From IMG/VR virus record IMGVR_UViG_3300021601_000003, positions 1-43,472 of that record: a DNA stretch of 43,472 bases. The stretch is one strand, 5' to 3'. The notes under the pieces were generated by a model, which saw only the letters and a program-made list of their open reading frames with translations, was not told where the DNA came from and made no database searches. This document shows, piece after piece, positions 8,079 to 14,101 of the stretch; the stretch's first letter is position 1, and each line of letters opens with the position of its first letter. The DNA is from a virus. Position numbers and translations under genes: made by a program.

Positions 8079-8098
8079 GCTACAAACGGCTACGCCAA
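8079..8098 (-). promoter_or_regulatory. GTAGC box pair, 10-bp phase
   Basis: In plus-strand reading GCTACAAACG starts at 8079 and GCTACGCCAA at 8089, exactly 10 bp apart; in the sense of transcription these are GTAGC boxes. The left box reaches into the 40-bp gap before the coiled-coil gene, and the exonuclease TAG stop (8092-8090) is embedded in the other. See the finding on the whole family. Confidence 0.4.
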
Positions 8099-8728
8099 CA
8101 ACAGCAACCGTGCCGCCAGTGCCGCCGTCATTTTCAGGTCATTGTCCAGGTAGGCCAGCGCCTTGGCGCGGTCCTCGTTCCAGAGCCGGGCAAACTCCGC
8201 CCCGCTCCCGTTCTTCTCCCCGAGCCCGAGGGCGCGGCAGATGGTGTCCAGCGAGCCATGCGCCTGCTTGTCGCCAAGCTGCCACGTCTCGCGCAGGTCA
8301 ATGAACCAGTCGGCCCAGTAGCGACCCTGGCGCACGTTCGGCGGAATGGGCACCTGCTGCACCCAAGACCGCTTCACCAGAAACGGCAGGTCGAACCCGT
8401 GGATGTTGAAACCTACGAACGTCGGCCGGCGCGAACCGCCAGCGGTGCGGAAGTGGTCCCACACCTTGGCAAGCAACACCTTCTCGTCGTCGTCGCAGAT
8501 GATGATCGACTCAGCCCCCATGTCCGGCAGGAAGCCAACCGCCAGCACGCGGCCCGTGAGCGGCGACAGCGCGGCATCGGCCTTGAACTCGGCGCGTTTC
8601 TTGGCGAGGTTCGCCGCGATCTTCTCCGGGTCCTTCAGATTCGCCGCCGGTTCAAACTCCGGCATGAGCGAGTCCAGGATGATGTCCGGCAAGGGACCGG
8701 TTTCGATGTCGAAGACGGTGGTGTTCAC
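8090..8728 (-). CDS. DnaQ-like 3'-5' exonuclease
   Basis: The product is 212 aa. Exo I motif FDIETG is at residues 6-11 (Asp7, Glu9), an Exo II-like segment FVGFNIHGFDLPFL is near 110-123, and the C-terminal YLDNDLKMTAAL supplies the Exo III acidic residues. This matches the predicted 3'-5' exonucleases related to the PolB proofreading domain. There is no attached polymerase. It probably processes DNA ends in recombination or edits products of the host polymerase. The ATG at 8728 overlaps the upstream stop by 4 nt. Confidence 0.85.
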   Translation of the reverse strand: MNTTVFDIETGPLPDIILDSLMPEFEPAANLKDPEKIAANLAKKRAEFKADAALSPLTGRVLAVGFLPDMGAESIIICDDDEKVLLAKVWDHFRTAGGSRRPTFVGFNIHGFDLPFLVKRSWVQQVPIPPNVRQGRYWADWFIDLRETWQLGDKQAHGSLDTICRALGLGEKNGSGAEFARLWNEDRAKALAYLDNDLKMTAALAARLLLLA

Positions 8729-8982
8729 AGCGCCATCTCCTTCTCCAGCCGACGCGCCTTGATGTGCGCGCGCCGGCCAGCCTTGCCCCGGTAGGGCCGC
8801 TGCGGGTTGTTGCGGATCATCTGTCCGTTGGACATGACCGCGTACCAGACGGTGCCCACCTTGCGGCGTGCCACTGGCGTTGCTTCAGCCTGCGGACGAG
8901 GAACACAGCCACGACTGTTCAGCTTGATGGTCGCAGGCGGCTCAGGCGCGGCCATGGGTTCGCCCCAGAAGTAGCTACTCAC
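8725..8982 (-). CDS. Small basic hypothetical protein, 85 aa
   Basis: A GTG start at 8982 is preferred because AAGGAGGCGG lies about 6 nt upstream, although it overlaps the end of the preceding gene by 8 nt; an ATG at 8955 is the alternative. The product begins VSSYFWGEPMAAP, has a proline-rich N-terminal third and then a basic region (VARRKVGTVWYAVMSNGQM, later RPYRGKAGRRAHIKARRLE). The charge suggests nucleic-acid binding. I do not recognise the family. It is coupled to the exonuclease downstream. Confidence 0.6.
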   Translation of the reverse strand: MSSYFWGEPMAAPEPPATIKLNSRGCVPRPQAEATPVARRKVGTVWYAVMSNGQMIRNNPQRPYRGKAGRRAHIKARRLEKEMAL

Positions 8983-9388
8983 TTGCCGCCTCCTTTTCCT
9001 GCTCGTCCGCGAGCAACTTGCGCTGCATTTCGTCCTGCGTCATGTCCTTCACGCTCACGGTCTCGCCCGTGTCGTCGCGCACGACCGTCTTCTTGCCGGC
9101 CTCGGGCAAGCCAAGGTACTCGGTGCACTTCACGTTCCGGTACTCGTACCCGGTGCTGATGCAACTGGTCAGCCCATTGATGCGGGCCTCCAGCGCGCTG
9201 ATCTTGGCCTTAAAATCGGCCTTGATCCGGTCCAGGTCCTCTTCCAAGCGAACCTTCTCGTTGAGCTTGTCCGCCTGCTCCTTGCCGTACACGAGCAATT
9301 CTTCGCGGGCCAACTGCACGCGCAGATATTCCTGCGTGCGCTTGGTGTCGCTCTTTTTTGGAGGGGAAAGGGTAGTGATGTGATTCAT
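8975..9388 (-). CDS. Hypothetical protein with coiled coil, 137 aa
   Basis: The ATG at 9388 follows the previous stop by 3 nt, with no strong Shine-Dalgarno. Residues 15-75 are a charged helix with heptad character (EEDLDRIKADFKAKISALEARIN). A compact part follows with two cysteines (TSCISTGYEYRNVKCTEYL) that look like a small beta unit (KKTVVRDDTGETVSVKDM), then a helical acidic tail. It is unknown; because it is coupled to nuclease genes, a role in DNA metabolism or recombination is a reasonable guess. Confidence 0.65.
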   Translation of the reverse strand: MNHITTLSPPKKSDTKRTQEYLRVQLAREELLVYGKEQADKLNEKVRLEEDLDRIKADFKAKISALEARINGLTSCISTGYEYRNVKCTEYLGLPEAGKKTVVRDDTGETVSVKDMTQDEMQRKLLADEQEKEAASE

Positions 9389-9391
9389 AAC

Positions 9392-10015
9392 TCAGTACGC
9401 GGGCGCGTCGTTTTTCTTGTCCATGGCGATCTCCAGCGCGCGGATCAACCGCTGATCGTCCGCCGTCGGCTTGCTGTTGGCCTTGGCCGCCGGCAGCCAG
9501 TTCGCCACGATGGCCTCCAACTGCTCGGGCGCGAGGTCGCGCAGGGCCATGCCCTTGCACTTGCCCACATGCACCTTCTGGTCGCCATAGTTGCTGTCAT
9601 TGATGGCGTCGCCGGGGCTGGGTTTGGCAGCAGGCGCAGACGGCGCGGGTGCTTCACCGCCACCAGCCTCCGCACCGATGTCACCAGCACGCGGATTGCG
9701 CAGTCGGATGCCGCCTTTGAGCTGGCCGCCGAAGCTGATCGTCGGGTCTTGGTAGGCCACGATCTTCTTGCCGGTCCAGTGGTCCGTGTCATCGCTCTTG
9801 AGCAGCTTCGCGGCCAGTTCCGTGTTGATGCGGTTGAGCACGAGGGGGTTAAAATCCTCTTCCTCGAAGTGCATCACCCATTTCAACTCCTGCGGTTTGT
9901 CCGCCGGAGCGACGTTCTGCTGGTCCACGCTGAGCACCGTCAAGACGCGACCCTCTTCCCCAACATCGTGCTGCTGAAGAAACCGACTGTTTTTCATCTC
10001 ACTAACTTTAGGCAT
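9392..10015 (-). CDS. Hypothetical early protein, possible ssDNA-binding-like N-terminal domain
   Basis: The product is 207 aa from the ATG at 10015 (or 9997, MKNSRFLQQHDV). The N-terminal 105 residues have alternating strands (RVLTVLSVDQQNV, ELKWVMHFEE, DHWTGKKIVAYQDPTISFGG, GIRLRNP), a pattern I have seen in phage proteins near recombination genes and which could be an OB-like fold. A proline/alanine linker (about 115-140) leads to a C-terminal domain (VHVGKCKGMALRDLAPEQLEAI). The assignment is uncertain. It begins a subcluster after a 69-bp gap in which I see no clear promoter. Confidence 0.65.
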   Translation of the reverse strand: MPKVSEMKNSRFLQQHDVGEEGRVLTVLSVDQQNVAPADKPQELKWVMHFEEEDFNPLVLNRINTELAAKLLKSDDTDHWTGKKIVAYQDPTISFGGQLKGGIRLRNPRAGDIGAEAGGGEAPAPSAPAAKPSPGDAINDSNYGDQKVHVGKCKGMALRDLAPEQLEAIVANWLPAAKANSKPTADDQRLIRALEIAMDKKNDAPAY

Positions 10016-10084
10016 AACTGATTACTCTGCTTTCTGGCCGAGGTTGCCGTCGGCTCGCGGTTGCGGCTCCGTGCCGTAAAATGG

Positions 10085-10612
10085 TTAAAATTGAACGTCC
10101 TCCGACATCCGCCGCGCCAGATGATTGGCCTGCGTTACGATCTCCCGCGCGCACCACGCCACCCACTGTTCCACCCACAGCGCGCCATCCTCTGGCGTCG
10201 CCGCGAACACCACGGGCACCTCGTACCGCACCTCGAACGCCGCCAACGTGTTCAGCACTACATCCGGCTCCACACGGCTACGATACTGGTGAGCGGCAAT
10301 CTCCTCCTGAGATCCAATCACCAGGAAACGCTTGAACGGAAAGCCCCGCATCCGGTGCAGCTCACGTTCCAGCCGCGCCCGGTCCACCCCCGTGCAGCAG
10401 CCCACCAGATCGGCAATGCTCTTACGCTCCACACACATGAACGTCTCGCCACCGCTGAACGAGTAGTCGCCAGTCGTCAACGTGCCCGACTCACTGGCGA
10501 GCCGCGTGAACACCAGCGGCGTCTGCTCCCGCGTGTCCACGATCACGCGCGGCAACTTGCCCGTCAGGTCGGGAATCTTCGTCTTGAGCGGTTTAAGTGT
10601 TGGCAAGGTCAT
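10085..10612 (-). CDS. ERCC4-type (XPF-like) nuclease
   Basis: The product is 175 aa from the ATG at 10612, which overlaps the upstream stop by 4 nt. The core VIVDTREQTPLVF (Asp26), TTGDYS (Asp49) and VERKSIADL (Glu62, Arg63, Lys64) gives the GDxnERKx3D catalytic pattern of ERCC4 nucleases. An arginine-rich helix follows (DRARLERELHRMRG). There is no helicase domain or helix-hairpin-helix tail, as usual for small phage members. It probably cuts branched or flap DNA in replication or recombination. Confidence 0.9.
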   Translation of the reverse strand: MTLPTLKPLKTKIPDLTGKLPRVIVDTREQTPLVFTRLASESGTLTTGDYSFSGGETFMCVERKSIADLVGCCTGVDRARLERELHRMRGFPFKRFLVIGSQEEIAAHQYRSRVEPDVVLNTLAAFEVRYEVPVVFAATPEDGALWVEQWVAWCAREIVTQANHLARRMSEDVQF

Positions 10613-10809
10613 TCCAGCCTCCAGAAGATCACGACCGCACCCGTCTCGATTTCGCGCTTGGTGAACCCGCACTCGCGCAGCACCTTCTCCCGCGCCAAGT
10701 CCAGCGCCCCGGCGCAGTCCGGCACCTCGTCCACGCCAGCCACCACAAGGCCCGCGCAGCGAATCTCCCAACGGTACGTCAGGACAGGGAATGAAAGGAT
10801 GGTGGGCAT
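10609..10809 (-). CDS. Hypothetical protein, 66 aa
   Basis: The ATG at 10809 lies one base after the upstream TAA (TAATATG). The product begins MPTILSFPVLTYRWEIRC, then a hydrophobic strand (AGLVVAGVDEVPD), then a helix (LDLAREKVLRECGFTKREI) and ends AVVIFWRLE. It looks like a small alpha/beta domain. I do not recognise it. It is coupled by 4 nt to the ERCC4 nuclease, which suggests a partner or accessory role. Confidence 0.6.
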   Translation of the reverse strand: MPTILSFPVLTYRWEIRCAGLVVAGVDEVPDCAGALDLAREKVLRECGFTKREIETGAVVIFWRLE

Positions 10810-10810
10810 A

Positions 10811-11011
10811 TTACTTGGCGAGTTCACGCTTCCCGGCATATCCCTCGGATGCCAGATGACGCTTGAGGCTTTGGATCAACCAGTAAGTGCGCTTGGTGCC
10901 CGGGTTCTTGCTCATGGCCCGCTCCAGCATCCGTTCCACATCAGGGTAGGGAGCCAAATCAATGGTCAACCGGGTGCGGCCATCCTTGCTCTTGAGTGAT
11001 GTTCGATTCAT
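10811..11011 (-). CDS. Ribbon-helix-helix-like DNA-binding protein, 66 aa
   Basis: I choose the ATG at 11011 (MNRTSLKSKDGR) over a GTG at 11035. The pattern RTRLTIDLAPYPDVERMLERAM, a turn, then TYWLIQSLKRHL is a short strand followed by two helices, as in Arc/CopG-type regulators. The same pattern (LSVDLDANPEVRDAL, then SRLAIESLRRAL) occurs in the divergent gene at 11102, so the two look related. It is the first gene of the leftward early operon, and a perfect inverted repeat at 11042-11081 lies in the shared upstream region, consistent with autoregulation. Confidence 0.65.
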   Translation of the reverse strand: MNRTSLKSKDGRTRLTIDLAPYPDVERMLERAMSKNPGTKRTYWLIQSLKRHLASEGYAGKRELAK

Positions 11012-11041
11012 TGGCAAAAAGGTAAGACAAGTCACACAAGG

Positions 11042-11081
11042 CTGACAAATTAAAATTACAACACCGCTTGCATTTTGTCAG
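11042..11081. promoter_or_regulatory. Inverted repeat between divergent regulators (candidate operator)
   Basis: CTGACAAA at 11042-11049 and TTTGTCAG at 11074-11081 are perfect inverted copies separated by 24 bp of AT-rich DNA. They lie between the start codons at 11011 (-) and 11102 (+). The symmetry, location and AT-rich centre fit a shared operator or promoter region for the early operon. No unambiguous -35/-10 pair could be fixed. Confidence 0.55.
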
Positions 11082-11101
11082 ACAGATGGCAGTTTCAGTC
11101 A

Positions 11102-11467
11102 ATGATGACGCACAAAAGTAAAATCAGAAAAAAAAGAAACATCCTGTCGGTTGATCTGGATGCAAACCCTGAAGTGCGTGATGCTTTGGCTACTGCATGT
11201 GAAGCTTCAGGGAACACGCCCTCAAGGCTGGCGATTGAGTCGTTGCGTCGTGCGTTGCCTGGTGTTCTTGAGGAGATTTCGCAGTCATCCGCAGAAGCGG
11301 CCTTGCGTCTCAATTCCACCGCACCCGTTGCCGTACCGGACCGCGCTGCTGACGTGGCCCGCGCCGCCCTTGCAACACTCGGCTCGAAATCTCCAACTGG
11401 CGAACCCACCGCGCCAGCTTCCGCGCCAGACAAAGCCGGTCGAACGGCGAAAGTTCGCCAGCAATAG
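11102..11467 (+). CDS. Ribbon-helix-helix-like regulator, 121 aa
   Basis: I choose the ATG at 11102 (MMTHKSKIRKKRN); the frame is open from a TTG at 11075. A basic N-terminus leads to NILSVDLDANPEVRDALATAC, a turn and PSRLAIESLRRAL, similar in pattern to the divergent protein at 10811-11011. The C-terminal half is Ala/Pro/Ser-rich and probably disordered. It is a plausible DNA-binding regulator of the early-lysogeny switch, transcribed away from the replication operon. The C-terminal coding part overlaps a minus-strand reading frame at 11310-11516. Confidence 0.55.
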   Translation: MMTHKSKIRKKRNILSVDLDANPEVRDALATACEASGNTPSRLAIESLRRALPGVLEEISQSSAEAALRLNSTAPVAVPDRAADVARAALATLGSKSPTGEPTAPASAPDKAGRTAKVRQQ

Positions 11468-11516
11468 CCTCCAGTTCAGGTTCCAGCACCACTTGCTTCC
11501 TCTTGGGGTTCTTCAT
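11310..11516 (-). CDS. Possible antisense-overlapping small protein, 68 aa
   Basis: The ATG at 11516 starts MKNPKRKQVVLEPELEAI, followed by GELSPFDRLCLARKLARWV and RQLEISSRVL, two amphipathic helices that look like a small phage protein rather than random frame. The end (RRGPRQQRGPVRQRVRWN) is less convincing. It overlaps the low-complexity 3' part of the plus-strand gene 11102-11467 by about 158 bp. Both may be expressed, or only one is real; conservation of this frame in relatives would decide. Confidence 0.35.
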   Translation of the reverse strand: MKNPKRKQVVLEPELEAIAGELSPFDRLCLARKLARWVRQLEISSRVLQGRRGPRQQRGPVRQRVRWN

Positions 11517-11757
11517 TCAACCAGCATCCGCAAACCACCCGGACACCTGTAGTCCTTGTGAATAACTTTCTGCGGCCCACCGCTGGCACACTTCCGTTGT
11601 AAGTCGTTGTCAACACGCAGTCGGAAAAATTCTTCTACAACGTGCAGTGAGGTTGTGGAAACCCCTGTAAAAACGGGCCAAATGCCACAAGTCGTTCCCT
11701 GGACGCCTGTTCAAAAGTGTCTGTTTGTGATGCCAATGGCTACGAAAGGATACGAAT
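11517..11757. other. Intergenic region downstream of integrase (candidate attP)
   Basis: About 240 bp without a convincing gene. AAGTCGTT occurs at 11601-11608 and again at 11689-11696, and several GTTGT/ACAAC words (11596-11700) could be integrase arm sites. Position next to the integrase stop suggests an attachment region, but no tRNA-like core is visible, so this is inference only. Confidence 0.25.
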
Positions 11758-11758
11758 T
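11739..11758 (-). promoter_or_regulatory. GTAGC-type box pair after integrase stop
   Basis: Plus-strand GCTACGAAAG starts at 11739 and GATACGAATT at 11749, 10 bp apart, directly downstream of the integrase stop codon. The second box is degenerate. It is a member of the phased array family and could serve the leftward frame starting at 11516, although that lies 220 bp away. Confidence 0.3.
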
Positions 11759-12822
11759 TATGCCGCTGCGACAGGCATCGGGCACACCATTGGCACACTG
11801 TCCGCATACGTGAGCCGCGCCAGATGGGGGGCCAGGGCGTCGGCTTGGGAGTGCGTGTAGTGGCGGTGCACGTCGGCGCTGGAGTGGTTCGCCAGCAGTT
11901 GCGTGACGCGCTGTTCCACGCCGGCTTGGGCGAGGCGGCTGATGAACGTGTGGCGGAACAGGTGAAAGTGAGCACGGGGCACGCCGGCGCGCTCGCAGAC
12001 TCCCTTGAACATGGTCGAGAAGTAGGTGCGCGACTTGGTGAGCAGTTCGTCCGGCATGACGCTGCCCGACGGCTTCCGATGCGGTTGCAGGGCGAACGCC
12101 AGGCGCGGATGCAGGGGCATGGTGAACGCGGTGGTCTTGCTGATGCGGAAGTGAATCACGGTGTCGGTAATGTCTTCCCAGCGCAGCCCCTTGATGCTGC
12201 TCGACCGGGCACCAGTGTAGCGCGCGATGTCCACGGCCAGGCGCATCCAGTCGGGCATGGGTGCCGCCAGCAGCGCGGCCAGCTCGGTGTCGGTGAACGG
12301 TTGCTTCTCCTCCTGATCCTGCTTGAAGGTGAACGTCCACGGGTTCTCTTCGAAGTCGCAGAAATGAAGCTTCTTGGCCTCGTCCCAAGCCGCGCGCAGG
12401 AACTGCACATCATTCCGCAGGGTGCCCGGCCCGATGCCACTGGTGCGGCGGTGCGCCACGTAGCGGGCTGCCACGGGATAATTCACGTCGGCCATGAGTG
12501 CCAGCTTTTCGCCAGCGAGCCAACTGGTGAACGCCTTGACGGTGTAGCTGTACCGGCCGCGCGTTGATTCGCGCAGGCCCTGGAGATTCGCCAGATGGCC
12601 GGTGAGGTAGTCCGTCACGGGCTTGGCTTCGATCATGGCCGCGACGCCGAACTTGGAACGGGCCTGACGTTCCTCGATGGTCCGGCGCAATTCCAGCACG
12701 GACGGCGTGGGCTTGGTGCGGTTCTCGTGGCGAATGCCAGTGGACACACGCACGCGGCCCGTGGCGGTGGTGTAACTGATCCACCAGAAGGGCGAACGGG
12801 ACCGTTGAAAGAGGTTGGCCAT
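11758..12822 (-). CDS. int: Tyrosine recombinase (phage integrase)
   Basis: The product is 354 aa. The N-terminal arm-binding part contains SPFWWISYTTATGRVRVSTG; a SAM-like core-binding domain spans about 65-150. The catalytic domain has Arg206 in YTGARSSSIKGLRW, Lys229 (ISKTTAF), His287 and Arg290 in HLFRH, His313 in ANHSS and the nucleophile Tyr322 in HRHYTHS, so all six catalytic positions appear present. It should integrate and excise the phage genome. The ATG lies 2 nt after the stop of a small DNA-binding-like gene. Its place between replication and structural modules shows that the genome here is not cut at attP. Confidence 0.95.
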   Translation of the reverse strand: MANLFQRSRSPFWWISYTTATGRVRVSTGIRHENRTKPTPSVLELRRTIEERQARSKFGVAAMIEAKPVTDYLTGHLANLQGLRESTRGRYSYTVKAFTSWLAGEKLALMADVNYPVAARYVAHRRTSGIGPGTLRNDVQFLRAAWDEAKKLHFCDFEENPWTFTFKQDQEEKQPFTDTELAALLAAPMPDWMRLAVDIARYTGARSSSIKGLRWEDITDTVIHFRISKTTAFTMPLHPRLAFALQPHRKPSGSVMPDELLTKSRTYFSTMFKGVCERAGVPRAHFHLFRHTFISRLAQAGVEQRVTQLLANHSSADVHRHYTHSQADALAPHLARLTYADSVPMVCPMPVAAA

Positions 12823-12824
12823 GG

Positions 12825-13100
12825 TCAGCCTTTCCGCCCGGCGACATTGCCCACGACCGGCTTCTTGATGAAGCGCGCCAAGGCGACCACCTCGGGCTCT
12901 TTCATGGGCTGCCCGTCTGGCGTCTCGATCATGGCGCGTCCGCCGTCCACTAGCATTCCCACGAGCTTGCCAACGGAGTAGTGCAGTTCACTAGATTGAC
13001 GCTCCAGCCAGTCGCGCTGGTCACGGGTGAAGCGGATGCTGATGGGGTCGGTGGTGGAGTCAACTGACGGGGCAACACGTTTGGTGGCGGTCGATTTCAT
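12825..13100 (-). CDS. Small DNA-binding-like protein upstream of integrase, 91 aa
   Basis: The ATG at 13100 has no Shine-Dalgarno; instead GTAAC boxes end 9 nt upstream. The N-terminus is basic and Thr/Ser-rich, then DPISIRFTRDQRDWLERQS and ELHYSVGKLVGMLVDGG give a strand plus two helices, a ribbon-helix-helix pattern. The C-terminus is basic (RFIKKPVVGNVAGRKG). It is probably a transcription factor or a recombination-directionality helper for the integrase it precedes by 2 nt. It is also the best candidate to bind the flanking phased boxes. Confidence 0.65.
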   Translation of the reverse strand: MKSTATKRVAPSVDSTTDPISIRFTRDQRDWLERQSSELHYSVGKLVGMLVDGGRAMIETPDGQPMKEPEVVALARFIKKPVVGNVAGRKG

Positions 13101-13108
13101 GGGGTACG

Positions 13109-13138
13109 GTTACAACACATTTGAAGAAGTTACAACAT
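13109..13138 (-). promoter_or_regulatory. GTAAC boxes upstream of the integrase operon
   Basis: Plus-strand GTTACAACAC starts at 13109 and GTTACAACAT at 13129, 20 bp (two helical turns) apart, both reading GTTGTAAC in the sense of the leftward operon. The nearer box is 9 bp from the ATG at 13100, which lacks a ribosome-binding site. Confidence 0.5.
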
Positions 13139-13151
13139 TTTTGTTGCATTG

Positions 13152-13176
13152 GTAGCGGAGGGTAGTTATTTGTAGC
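13152..13176 (+). promoter_or_regulatory. GTAGC/GTAGT triple array upstream of the rightward operon
   Basis: On the plus strand GTAGC starts at 13152, GTAGT at 13162 and GTAGC at 13172, each 10 bp apart, the last box ending 2 bp before the ATG at 13179. The boxes face the opposite way to those at 13109-13138, matching the direction of the gene they precede. Confidence 0.5.
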
Positions 13177-13178
13177 GC

Positions 13179-13415
13179 ATGAATTGCGACACCCCAAGAA
13201 CAGATGAATTCATTGGAGAACAAAGTGAGTGGTCGCCAGCACCGTTGAAAAACTGGCCAGCATTCGCCCGCCAACTCGAAAAGGAACTCAACGCCGCGCG
13301 GGCTGAACTCGCCGCCGTGAAGCTGGACCGTGACAACTGGAAGGCTTGGGGCCAGATGCAGAACCGTGACAACTGGAAGGCTTGGGGCCAGATGCAGAAA
13401 CAGGAGAAACCATGA
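13179..13415 (+). CDS. Small protein with duplicated 12-residue segment, 78 aa
   Basis: The ATG at 13179 directly follows a phased GTAGC array; a GGAGGG at 13156-13163 is too far away to be a normal ribosome-binding site. The product has a helix (WPAFARQLEKELNAARAELAAVKLD) and then two copies of RDNWKAWGQMQ, made by a 36-bp tandem duplication at 13328-13363 and 13364-13399. It resembles small phage proteins with an N-terminal CDTPRTDEF-type motif and a coiled coil. The function is unknown. Its stop overlaps the next ATG by 4 nt. Confidence 0.65.
   Translation: MNCDTPRTDEFIGEQSEWSPAPLKNWPAFARQLEKELNAARAELAAVKLDRDNWKAWGQMQNRDNWKAWGQMQKQEKP
13328..13399 (+). repeat. 36-bp in-frame tandem duplication
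   Basis: Two adjacent copies beginning CCGTGACAACTGGAAGGCTT are at 13328 and 13364. They add one 12-residue block to the end of the 78-residue protein. I see no difference between the copies until the last bases, which suggests a recent slippage or unequal exchange. Confidence 0.85.
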
Positions 13416-13705
13416 ACACGCTCAAACTCACCCTGAAAAAGAAGTGGTTCGACATGATCGCCAGCGGCGTGAAGAAGGAGGAATACCGCGCTCCATCTCG
13501 GTGGATTCGGTCGCGACTTGTCCACAAGGTTTGCGCCTACGACGCCGTGGACTTCACGAACGGTTACGGGGCCAACAAGCCGTTCATTCGCGTTGAGTTC
13601 CTGGGCTTTGAGTTCGGTGACGGAAAGCCGGAATGGGGCGGCACCAAGGGCGTGTACATCATTAAGCTGGGCAAGATTTTGGAACGTAGAAACATCAAAC
13701 CATGA
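13412..13705 (+). CDS. ASCH-domain protein
   Basis: The product is 97 aa from the ATG at 13412, with AGGAGAAAC as ribosome-binding site. LTLKKKWFDMIASGVKKEEYR is the conserved N-terminal part of ASCH/PUA-like phage proteins, followed by FTNGYGANKPFIRVEFLGFEF and KGVYIIKLGKIL strands. ASCH domains are thought to bind RNA or modified nucleic acid; the target here is unknown. It overlaps both neighbours in the rightward operon by 4 nt. Confidence 0.85.
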   Translation: MNTLKLTLKKKWFDMIASGVKKEEYRAPSRWIRSRLVHKVCAYDAVDFTNGYGANKPFIRVEFLGFEFGDGKPEWGGTKGVYIIKLGKILERRNIKP

Positions 13706-13890
13706 ACACCTCACCCCTCGACACCATCCTCGCCAAGCCCTGGTGGACTACCTCTGACGTGGCGGCGTACCTTGGCAAGACGCTCACGGCCACTCGCCAG
13801 TTGATGCGCCGGGCCGGGGTGCGGAAGTGCAAGCATGACCGGACCTTAACTTGCCGCGAGTGGGTGGACGCGGCGCTGGGGAGGAAGTGA
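13702..13890 (+). CDS. Excisionase-like helix-turn-helix protein, 62 aa
   Basis: The ATG at 13702 overlaps the ASCH gene stop. PWWTTSDVAAYLGKTLTATR followed by QLMRRAGVRKCK is a winged MerR/Xis-type HTH (DVAAYLG..TAT..QLMRRAGV), and the C-terminal REWVDAAL helix fits the size of phage excisionases. Given the integrase 1 kb away it may be the recombination directionality factor, or a small transcriptional regulator. Confidence 0.75.
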   Translation: MNTSPLDTILAKPWWTTSDVAAYLGKTLTATRQLMRRAGVRKCKHDRTLTCREWVDAALGRK

Positions 13891-13891
13891 G

Positions 13892-14101
13892 ATGAAGCGA
13901 AAGCGTGGAACCCCTTGTCCCCGTTGTGGCCGTCCCATGATCCTGACGCTATGCGCCAAAGCGTGTTACAGAAAGGATTGCCGGACTGATAAGAATCCGG
14001 TTATTTACCGCGCTTCTCCACCTTCGTCGGCACCGAGTTCCGGTAATACGGAATGCCCGTCTGGAGGTTCTGCACCAGCCCGTGCGGATCGCGCCGGATA
14101 A
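13892..14101 (+). CDS. Small cysteine-rich (zinc-ribbon-like) protein
   Basis: The ATG at 13892 is one base after the previous TGA, with GGAGGAAGTGAG as ribosome-binding region. The product begins MKRKRGTPCPRCGRP and has further cysteines (LCAKACYRKDC), a plausible zinc ribbon. From about residue 36 onward it overlaps the 3' end of the convergent polyvalent-protein gene by 101 bp and becomes Ser/Pro-rich. The first half looks real; the C-terminal tail is dictated by the opposite strand. Confidence 0.55.
   Translation: MKRKRGTPCPRCGRPMILTLCAKACYRKDCRTDKNPVIYRASPPSSAPSSGNTECPSGGSAPARADRAG

Noticed and set aside
11580-11757. tRNA gene or tRNA-fragment attachment site
   Set aside because: I could not form a cloverleaf or find a T-arm plus acceptor end; only short direct repeats are present.
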